Shown here piece after piece: positions 55,666 through 64,000 of a stretch of 64,000 nucleotides of DNA. Numbering within the stretch: position 1 is the first letter of the stretch; the number at the start of each line of letters is the position of its first letter. The stretch lies in NCBI GenBank assembly GCA_947471745.1, contig CANJKZ010001021.1:7501-71500 (forward strand). The letters are read 5' to 3'. A program made the position numbers and the translations under genes. A model generated the notes under the pieces. The model was not told where the DNA came from, made no database searches, and was given only the letters and a program-made list of their open reading frames with translations. The stretch is from Closterium sp. Naga37s-1 (taxonomy: Eukaryota > Streptophyta > Zygnematophyceae > Desmidiales > Closteriaceae).

Positions 55666-56926
55666 CTAGTACACGTAGCCCTTCACGTGCAGGCTCTCCG
55701 TGGCGGCAGCGGAGGCGGCGCCGCCGGCGTACTTGCCGAGAGTGGCTTCGGAGTTGCTGCGCGCGCGCGTGGTGAACACCTCTTGCGCCGCCTTGAGGTT
55801 CTCCTCCTTGCCCTGCCACGTGGCGAGCGTGCTCTTCTGCAGCGCGCGCCCGTACGAGAAGGACAGCGTCCACGGCTTCTTCGTGTCCAGCTGGTTCATC
55901 GCGTTCAGGTTCACAGTCGCCTGCTCCTCGCTCTGCCCGCCCGACAGGAACATGATGCCGGGCACGGCGGCGGGCACAGTGCGCTGCAGCGCGCGCACGG
56001 TGAGCGCGGCGATGGTCTTCTCGTCGACCTTGGGGCCGTCGGAGCCGGGCGAGACCATGTTGGGCTTCAGCAGCGACCCCTCCAGCAGCACCTTCTGCTC
56101 GCTCAGCGCCTTGTACGTCGCCGCCAGCACCAGCTCCGTCACCTCGGCGCACTTCTCGATGGTGTGCGAGCCGTCGGTGAGGATCTCGGGCTCAACGATG
56201 GGCACGAGCCCGTTCTCCTGGCAGATGATGGCGTACCGCGCCAGGCCCTGCGCGTTCAGCTGGATCGCCAGCTCCGACGGCTCATTCGCGCCGATCTTCA
56301 GCACCGCGCGCCACTTGGCGAACCGCGCGCCCGCCTTGTAGTACTCGGCGCAGCGCGCGCCGAGACCGTCGTGGCCCTGCGTGGTGGTCTCGCCGTTGGT
56401 GCCGGCGATGTCGACGGTGCCCTTGTCGACCTTGATGCCCGGCAGCACGTCGTTCTCGACCATCAGGTCAACAAACAGCTTGCCGTCCGACCCCTTCTGG
56501 TACAGCGTCTCCTCGAACAGGATCACGCCGCTCAGGTACTGCATCGCGCCGGGCGCAGTGAACAGCAGCTCACGCAGCGCGCGGCGGTTTGACTCAACAT
56601 TCTCGACATTGATGGCGCTCAGGCGCTTGCCGATGGTTCCAGTGCTCTCATCAGCCGCCAAGATACCCTTTCCTGGGGTCGCGATCTTCTTGGCGTTGGC
56701 AATCAGCTCCTCTGCAGTACAGCAAGGTATAAAAAATGTAAGTCAACCGGGAACTCAAGTCATTCGTTTCCTATGTGAATTCAATCAAGCTGAATGTTTG
56801 TGCAAGATTCGGCTAGCACGCAAGAATCAACGGTATCAGAGAAGCACCATGTGCTTTAGCAGAACTGGCAAACACCTCAAGAGATCGCAATATCGTACCT
56901 GCGTACTTGCCGTTGTAGGCGGCCAT
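55666..56926 (-). CDS. Fructose-bisphosphate aldolase, class I, cytosolic type
   Basis: Two exons on the minus strand: 56926-56899 (28 nt) and 56711-55666 (1046 nt), joined in phase 1 to 357 residues, the normal length of plant cytosolic aldolase. It cleaves fructose 1,6-bisphosphate to DHAP and glyceraldehyde 3-phosphate in glycolysis and gluconeogenesis. Start [12 protein letters not shown] matches the family; no transit peptide. Visible hallmarks: [15 protein letters not shown], the WRAVLKIG region, VPIVEPEIL, the Schiff-base lysine in [23 protein letters not shown], and the C-terminal Tyr (HVKGYVY) that takes part in the class I reaction. Exon 2 is very GC-rich with strong third-position C/G, as expected for a highly expressed gene; this also opens long frames on the other strand (55591-56592), which are shadows. 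Confidence 0.96.
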
Positions 56927-57928
56927 GGCTCTACAAATCTGAGAGTGAAGACGAGATGAGAGCTGACGAGAAATTACAGATAGAAGGAGCTTGGTGATGA
57001 AATTTGGAATCAGCAAGCTGAATTGAGGAGAATGGGAGACGGACGGGGATTTGAAGCACAAGAATCGGCCTTCGCAGGCGGGAGTTTGGGGGAGCACGAC
57101 AGCGCGGCATGCCACGTGCAGAAAGGCATGCGATGATGTGGACGAACCAAAAGGCTTTTTTCCCCTCGGCTTCCGCGCCAGCTCAGACAAACCCCAGATC
57201 CGAGCACTTCGGAATGGAATCCTGCCAAACGCCAATTGCGCAGGGTCGTGCTGGCACTAAAAATATCGCCGCGCGGCGCCCAACCATTCGGCCTCCCCTG
57301 TCTCTGGATGACCCACGGTGTACTTGGAGGAATGCGGCCCGCTGCTGGCATCCACCTTTGCACAGTGACTCCCAATTGTCCCTAACGTGCCTCTTCCCTA
57401 ACGTCCCAATTGTTCGATACCCCGTTGTTTTGTGTTTACGTAGCAGCGAGGCCACCATTGACGCGTACTGAACCCCCACCCCTCTTGACGCAAGTATACA
57501 ACTCCAAGGGCGGGTCAGGATTGATGTGTTTATGGTTCGTATATCACTGTGGTTGGGAGCGTTTCAAAGCGGTGAATTTTCAATAACCGAGGTAGAGAGC
57601 ACAACATCGTACTCAACCGCCTTCAATGAACTGTAAACACATTGTGCGTGACCCGCCCAAACCCTAATTTCCGTTCCCTCGCACGTTCCGTGCCGTGCGT
57701 GTCAGGCATTTGTTCACTGTGAGGCGCCTCGTAGCTCATTCGAAGAGACCGGTTCAGCAAGACTACGATACCCAGGATACCATCCCGTACCGTTCGCTGG
57801 AGAGTACTAAGAGCAGTTTATCTGCTTCTCCGTTCTCGTCGTTATACTTTGCGTGTCGTTCTCAGTCCCAGCAACCGTTATTTATCCATCCAACCACCGT
57901 CCATCACTCTAGTTCCGACCGCGCGGCA
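56927..57928. promoter_or_regulatory. Divergent promoter region aldolase-CIPK
   Basis: 1002 bp between two start codons pointing away from each other; it must hold both 5' untranslated regions and promoters. It is less GC-rich than the genes. A telo-box AAACCCTAA stands at 57659-57667, 270 bp before the CIPK ATG; such motifs occur in promoters of growth-related plant genes. A frame continuous with CIPK extends upstream to 57695, but its residues look non-coding and the kinase N-terminus fits the ATG at 57929. No clear TATA box picked. Confidence 0.6.
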
Positions 57929-60900
57929 ATGAGGGGGAGCTCGGGGGTGAAGCGGGTGGGCAAGTACGAGCTGGGGCGGACGCTGGGCGAGGGCAACTTC
58001 GCCAAGGTGAAGTTGGGGCAGGACGTGGAGAGCGGGCGGCGCGTGGCGATCAAGGTCATGGACAAGGACAGGATTCTGCAGCACAGGATGGCGGACCAGG
58101 TGACGCCGCCACTCCCGCTCCGCTCTCCTCGTCGCGCCGTTTGATGCGTTCCTGACTGCGCTCCGCGTCGCCGGCATTTGAACGCGACGCCGCGTTCATG
58201 ACGGCGTTCGCGCAAAGCCGTTGTCGCGCCTCGCCACGCGTCACTCACAACCGGCTCTCCTCCGTTTCCGTGTGTTGCTCAGATAAAGCGCGAGGTCTCG
58301 ATAATGAAGATGGTTCGCCATCCCAACATCGTCCAGCTTATCGAGGTACACTCAAACGCGTATATGGATGGAGGTACCGTCGAGCTCGAGCCCTATCATT
58401 CTTGAGTTAATGAGCTAACGCGATTCCTAGGGTCGGAACTTGAGAAGCGCCACGTCACCCAGCCGTTGCCCCCTGTCTCTCCGTGCCGTCCCGTGCATGC
58501 CGGCCGGCAGGTGCTGGCGTCGCGCAACAAGATCTTCATGGTGCTCGAGTTCGCGGCGGGCGGCGAGCTCTTCGACCGCATCGTCAGTTCGCGCGCCCTC
58601 CCCCTCGCGCTGCCGCCACGCTCGTCCGCACCCCCTCACCCCTAGCCTTCACCCCCGCACCATCGCCCGTCGCGCGGTTTGTCAGTCTTTGCCATCCACT
58701 GCGTCGCTCAGTCGCCCTCCTCGTTGCTCGCAGCTCACCCGCACTCACCTTTCCCCCACCTGCGATCTCCGCCCCATGCGCGCCTTCCGGCGGGGTTTCC
58801 CTGGTGTGTGCGCGCGCGCAGGTGTACCGCGGGCGGCTGTCGGAGAGCGAGGCGCGGCGGTACTTCCAACAACTCGTGGACGCCGTCGACTGCTGCCACG
58901 CCAAGGGCGTCTGCCACCGCGACCTTAAAGTGAGTCATTTATTTCATTACTTCCTTTTTCCTTATGCGGTTTCTGCTTTCCCAGTTCCGCCATTCTCTGC
59001 ACCAACTTCACCACTTGCGCTGCACTTTCTTGCCTCTCATTCTCCTGCTCCCTCTCATCTCATCCCACTCTGTGCGTGGCGTCAGCCGGAGAACCTGCTC
59101 ATGGACGAGTCTCTCATCCGCCTTTCCCCTCCGCCCTTCCCCCTTTCCCCTCCCCCCTTCCCCCTTCCCCCTCCCCCTGCCCCAGCCGGAGAACCTGCTG
59201 GTGGACGAGCGCGGCAATCTCAAGGTGTCGGACTTTGGGCTGAGCGCCCTGCCGCAGCAGCAACACCGCGACGGGCTGCTGCACACCACCTGCGGCACGC
59301 CCAACTACGTCGCCCCTGAGGTGCGCCCCTTCCCTCCCCTCACCCCTCCCCTCCCCTCCCAACTACGTCGCCATGCCTCTGCCTGCTCCCCCTGCGCTGC
59401 TGCTCCCGCAGTGCCCTTCCCACCGCACCGAACCCATGCCACCCGCCACCCCACCCCCTTCATTCGTCCCACACCTTTGTTACTTTCCCCCTCTGCGCCC
59501 CTTCTTGCCCCTGCGCACCCCTCTGCGCCCCTTCTTGTCCCTGCGTGCCCCTACCCCCCCAGGTGCTGCACAACAAGGGGTACGACGGGCGCAAGGCAGA
59601 CGTGTGGTCGTGCGGGGTCATTCTCTTTGTGCTGCTGGCGGGCTATGTGCCCTTCGATGAGCCCGACCTCGTGCTGCTCTATGACAAGGTGTGCTGCTCT
59701 ATGACAAGGTGTGCTGCTCTATGACAAGGTGTGCTGCTCTATGACAAGGTGTGCTGCTCTATGACAAGGTGTGCTGCTCTATGACAAGGTGTGCTGCTCT
59801 ATGACAAGGTGTGCTGCTCTATGACAAGGTGTGCTGCTCTATGACAAGGTGTGCTGCTCTATGACAAGGTGTGCTGCTCTATGACAAGGTGTGCTGCTGC
59901 CATGAACTCGCTGCACTCATGCGCATGCATGCTCTCACACGTGCTGCATGCTGCCAGCCCTTTCCTGCAACTGCCTTGCCTCTCTACCCAACAATCCTCT
60001 CCCCTCTCCCTTTGCCCCCATCCACTCCCCCTCTCCTGCTCTCCTCCACCGGACGCTATCCCCCCTCCACCAGATATCCCGCGCGCACTTCAAGTTCCCC
60101 GAGTGGTTCTCCCCCGGGGTGAAGCGCCTCATCACGCGCATCCTCAACCCCGACCCCGCCACCGTATGTATGCCGCCCCCCTTGACCCCGCCACCGTATA
60201 TATGCCGCCCTTCTTCACCCCGCCACTGTATGCCGCCCGCCCTCCTCGCCCCCCGCTCCTGGTCTTCCTGAGTGTCCCCCTGTTCCCTCTCCCCGGACCC
60301 CATCCGTGCGTGCTAACTGCATGCCACGCGCCACCTCACCGCCTCTCCTTCCTCCGCACGCCCTCATGCTCCCACCAACCCTTCTTCCGCCCCTCTCTTT
60401 CCCATTCTCCCCTGGCCCCCCCTCCACCTTTCTCCACCCTCTCCTCTTTCCCGCCCCCCTCTCGCGCCCGCCGTGCCGCGGTGGTGTGGCAGCGGCCGGG
60501 GCTGGAGGCGATACGGCGGGACGAGTGGTTTCAGCGCGACTACCAGCGCGCGTACCCTCTGCCCGATGACACTGAGGGCCAGGGAGGCACTGAGGACGTG
60601 CTGCTGCATGCCCGGGTGAGGGGGGAGGGGGGGAAAGGGGGGGGGAGTGGCAGGGGGAGAGGGGGGCGAGGGAAGGGACGGGATGGAGAGGGGCAGAGGG
60701 AGGGTGGCATGGTGGTGGTGGATGTGCTGATAGGATGCTTCGCTCTGTGCTGTGCCATGCCCTCGCCCTGTCCCCATTCCTCTTGCTTACTCCTCAAGCC
60801 TCCGTCCATTCCCATTCCTGCCCGTGTCCCGCTGCTCTCCCGTGTGCTCATGTGCTCCCCGTCCCCTCCCACCAGCTACACCCAGTGGCGGAGCTGTCTG

Positions 60901-62959
60901 TGCGAGTGGCGCACTCGCCGTCCCTGCAGGCATCGCTGCCTGTCTCCCTCAGCCCGCGCACCACTGCAGCAGCCGCACCACTGGCAGCGCTGGGTGGTCG
61001 TGAGGCACAGGCAGGGGTAGCGGAGGAGGGGCGGGCAGGGGGTGCAGGAGAGGGGGGGCCGGGAGCGGGGGCAGGGGAGGAGGGGCCGGAGTTGGTGAAC
61101 GCGTTTGACCTGATAGCGCGCGCGCACGCGCTGGACTTGGGGGCGCTCTTCCACCGCCGCGCCCACCCCGTGCTGCGCCACACTCGCTTCGCCTCGCGCC
61201 TGCCGCCCGCCCTCATCCGCTCGCGCCTCCTCGCCCTCGCCCCCGCCCTGCACGCCCACGCCCACGCCAACCTCTTCAAGGTGCCGCGCAGGGGGCGAGG
61301 GGTGTAAGGCACGGGGGAAGGGGGGGATAGAGAACCTGGTGGGAGTCAGGCTGTGTGGCGAGAGGTGGTCGCCGTGAGATGAATGCTGTGCTGTGCCCTG
61401 CGCTTTGCCATCTGCCTTGCCATGTGCTTTGCATATCCTGCACTCACCCCTTGTGCCCGCCCTCTTATCTGTGGCCCCAATCACCTCATGTGACCCCAAT
61501 CACCTCATGTGACCCCAATCACCTCATGTGACCCCAATCACCTCATGTGACCCCAATCACCTCATGTGACCCCAATCACCTCATGTGACCCCAATCACCT
61601 CATGTGACCCCAATCACCTCATGTGACCCCAATCACCTCATGTGGCCCCAATCACCTCATGTGACCCCAATCACCTCATGTGACCCCAATCACCTCATGT
61701 GGCCCCAACCCTCCATGTGGCGGTGCTGCTGCGGGCGGCACATGGCAGATTCGGTTGGAGCGACCAGCAACAGCACAAGGGGGGCACCTCACCGTGGTCA
61801 TTCAGGTATCTGCTCATGCCCATGCATGCCCACCCATTCCCATGCCCGCATCTGTGCCGCGCGTGTGTGTACCGTGCTTGAAAGCATGGGGCTGCATCAC
61901 AGAGAAACTGTTCCTCTGCCCCCCATGTGTTGCTGTCCCATCTCCGTCACACGCGCCACTCGCACCACTGGCACCACTAGCAAAATCACTTCATGACTTG
62001 TCTGTCGTTGCGGTTGGGTGGGGTGCGGTGCAGATATTTGAGATGACAGCGGGGGTGTTCATGGTGGAAGCACGCAAGGCTGCTGGCGACACCCTCGAAT
62101 ACCACAAGGTCAGCAAAGCCTCCTAACCCCTCCTCGCCCCTCCTCGCCACTCTTCTTCCCTCCTCAACGCCCCCTCTCGCCCCTCGTTGCCCTTCCTCGC
62201 CCCGCCTCGCCCGCCACTGCCACAAGTTTGTCAGTGGGCTACTGCGGTCGCCCTCACCGCTCTCCTCTCTACGAAGCTGACTGATAACTTGAGCGTGTGC
62301 GGCAAGTAATGCAGGGGGTAGGCACAGTGCAGTTATTATATCTGCTTGCATGTGATGTGATGCATGCCCGCCCACCACTGCATGCACGCCACTCGCCGCA
62401 CCTTCTGCCTCTCCACCAGCTGGCCCCTCCGCAGCAGGAGAGCATGAGCGGGCAGCCAATAAGTATACTGAAAGTGCGCTTCTGTGTTCTGCGTGTGGGT
62501 GGGTGGGTGGGTGAGTGTGTGGGTGTGTATGAATGCCATGTGTGCGGCCTGTGCCTGTGACACACCACTGTGCAGTTCTATCGCAGTCTAGTTGCACGGG
62601 CCAAGGACCTTGTGTGGCATCCAGACGCCGCTGCCGCCCTGCCAGCATCACCACAGGCGCCACTGGCAGTGCCGCCACCACTGGCATCCGACAGTCCTGC
62701 AGCAACCACGGTAGCAGCAACAACAACAGCACAAACAGCAGCAGGAGGGGCAGCAACAGCGCCAACAGCAACAGCAACAGCACCAACACCAACAGTAGCA
62801 GGTGGTAGTGACGTGAATGAAGGGACAGTAATGAGCAGTGGGAAGGTAGAGGAGCCACAAGGGCGGATGGAGGAGAAGCACAGAGGCTCACCCACCACCA
62901 TGCATTCTACAGGATGTGTGCTGCCAACAACAAACAGCAGGCGTGGGTTTTCAGGCTGA
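57929..62959 (+). CDS. CIPK: CBL-interacting protein kinase (SnRK3 family) with long C-terminal tail
   Basis: Twelve phase-0 exons: 57929-58099, 58283-58345, 58511-58582, 58822-58929, 59186-59320, 59563-59688, 60074-60163, 60493-60615, 60876-61280, 61749-61805, 62034-62108, 62576-62959; 602 residues. Ser/Thr kinase regulated by calcineurin B-like calcium sensors. Glycine loop LGEGNFAKV (19-27), Lys42 in VAIK, HRDLKPENLL (Asp136), DFGLSAL (Asp154), [12 protein letters not shown] activation loop end. After the kinase domain comes an Ala/Gly-rich linker, the NAF motif (residues 371-373, VNAFDLI) that binds CBL, then the C-terminal domain ([38 protein letters not shown]), corresponding to the PPI/KA1-like part. 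The last about 113 residues are Ala/Thr/Pro low complexity from GCAACA-type repeats, making it longer than the usual 420-480. The join of exons 11 and 12 follows the family; a skipped 54-nt in-frame candidate lies at 62419-62472. Confidence 0.93.
59072..59115 (+). other. Decoy acceptor: duplicated start of CIPK exon 5
   Basis: TCAG/CCGGAGAACCTGCTCATGGACGAG at 59087-59114 copies the true exon 5 start (CCCCAG/CCGGAGAACCTGCT GGTGGACGAG at 59182). After GACGAG it runs into pyrimidine-rich sequence. It encodes PENLLMDES, then leaves the kinase consensus, so the downstream acceptor is the functional one by homology. The stretch looks like a local duplication of the intron-exon border. Confidence 0.75.
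59689..59888. repeat. 20-bp minisatellite starting at the CIPK intron 6 donor
   Basis: Exactly ten units of GTGTGCTGCTCTATGACAAG directly after exon 6, whose own end is GTGCTGCTCTATGACAAG. Each unit recreates the donor AAG/GTGTGC. Twenty is not a multiple of 3, and read-through soon meets TGA, so only the first donor keeps the protein. Confidence 0.95.
61484..61712. repeat. 19-bp minisatellite in CIPK intron 9
   Basis: About twelve units of GACCCCAATCACCTCATGT (some GGCCCC), mid-intron, followed 36 bp later by the acceptor of exon 10. Confidence 0.9.
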
Positions 62960-64000
62960 CCAACATATTATGTGATGTATGTTGTTGCAGTTTGTGTGTA
63001 TTATAGCGTTACTCTGTGTGCATATCATTTTGCAATGGTTGTCAGATCCCATTCCACATTCCTAAATCACTTCAGTTCAGATGTTTGCGTAGGTGAGATG
63101 TTGAGATGTGAATGAACATACTTAATTTTGTATGTTGAAAGAACTCCATTCTGGTTGTACCCAGTTTCATCCGCCTGTACAGGTTTGCATCTCTGGTCCC
63201 TGAATGCATACATCCGCCTACGTGATAATATTGAGAGAGGTTGACTTTCTTTATGTACAGTACGTCCTACCGTCTACGCAAGTGTAGTGTAGCTCAGCTT
63301 GTACTGTACTCACTTTTGTGGCTCACGACAGGGTGTGACCCACGTGAAGCCGTTGGTGATTGTTTCCAGAAGCTGCCTTTAGCGGTTGCCACGCAGGCAC
63401 CTCACACCTGACTCGGTCATCCTGGCTTCCCATTTGTTTCCGAAATTTACCGAGTGTAGTGAATGAGTCTTGTTAATCCGAAATTTCCGAATTTCATGCG
63501 TAGTCCCTGCTAACAGTTTGCTAAGTTTGAGAGTTCTTACGAAAGGCCGTCCTGATAAAAAGTTCCGTCCTTTCGAGGTCAATTGGCGCATTAACTCGTT
63601 GCAATCTTCCAGAAGCCATCTGAAAATCCAGCTGTGAGTACTGGTATAAACGACAGATGCCAGTCTGTCTGGTCGGCCAGCTCAATTATGAGAGTTCACT
63701 TCGCGTTTTTTGCTCAGTCTTGGAGATTTCGGTACGTCCAAATCCCAGACGACCGAAACCTGGGTGCCCAGCATGGCAATGGTGACTCGGGTCTTGCCCA
63801 GGGCTGGCTAGGCTTTGACCAAACCTGATCTGAGATGTTTGGCCAATAGGATCTGCTAGGGTGGCCAGCCCTAACCTCAACTGGCGGTACCCGTCACCGA
63901 CCCGTCCCAGCAAGCACGTGACACGCTCAGACCCGAATCGCATGCCGCGTGATGTGGATCATAAAATGTGCAACTGATCCCTCTGGCCCTCGCATGCTTC
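62960..64000. other. CIPK 3' flank, no further gene seen
   Basis: About 1 kb of AT-richer sequence (63000-63300 notably so) that should hold the CIPK 3' untranslated region. Short frames at 63379-63591 (-), 63634-63828 (+) and 63686-63943 (-) overlap each other, show no domain and are probably chance. No repeat array or RNA gene recognised. Confidence 0.6.

Noticed and set aside
55591-56592. 333-codon plus-strand frame over the aldolase gene
   Set aside because: Antisense shadow caused by strong GC third-position bias of the aldolase exon; no domain.
62419-62472. A 54-nt in-frame CIPK exon ([18 protein letters not shown])
   Set aside because: Has AG and GT borders, but it would split the conserved EYHK-FYRSL junction of the CIPK C-terminal domain; the direct join of exons 11 and 12 fits the family. 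Could be an alternative exon.

Overview
The window reads as nuclear DNA of a green-lineage eukaryote. It carries a CIPK-type kinase with an NAF motif, a plant-type class I aldolase, a mitochondrial GrpE, a GT92 glycosyltransferase and plant-type LTR retrotransposons with TGGTATCAGAGC-like primer sites. GC-rich exons, short introns stuffed with minisatellites and the lack of close land-plant hallmarks make me favour a streptophyte green alga (for example a zygnematophyte such as Closterium). That placement is inference, not something the sequence proves.

Layout. 1-4197 is a 28-bp satellite. 4198-44419 is a domain of a second satellite with a 173-bp monomer, broken by three copies of an AT-rich island holding a 16-bp minisatellite and by nested LTR retrotransposons. 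Element C1 (7985-14452) is a Ty1/copia element with 0.7% LTR divergence and a broken gag-pol. Element R2 (21848-36834) is a short-LTR copia element, broken, and split by element R3 (27000-34298, minus strand), which has identical 124-bp LTRs, a 5-bp target duplication and one open 1986-codon gag-pol. N (39983-42904), P (40969-42347, nested in N) and Q (42933-43775) are small non-autonomous LTR elements, each with its own target duplication. About 5 kb of satellite plus the N/P insertions exists twice, on either side of R2 (15.7-21.5 kb and 36.8-41.2 kb). 44420-46300 is a Ty3/gypsy gag remnant fused to an 18-bp minisatellite and marks the edge of the repeat domain.

From 46.5 kb on the window is ordinary gene space: GrpE (46502-48978, +), GT92 glycosyltransferase (49919-54286, +), cytosolic fructose-bisphosphate aldolase (55666-56926, -) and CIPK (57929-62959, +). 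I assembled the exons of all four by reading frame, GT-AG borders and family conservation. They come out as uninterrupted proteins of 304, 561, 357 and 602 residues. The aldolase and CIPK are divergently transcribed. The four genes share no pathway that I can see.

The most unusual signal is in the genes. In at least five introns of three neighbouring genes a minisatellite starts exactly at the 5' splice site, and its unit contains the exon end plus the GT donor, so each repeat recreates a donor. R3 is the other highlight: a very young, fully open element whose reverse transcriptase motif reads YVND instead of YVDD. No tRNA, rRNA or CRISPR was recognised.
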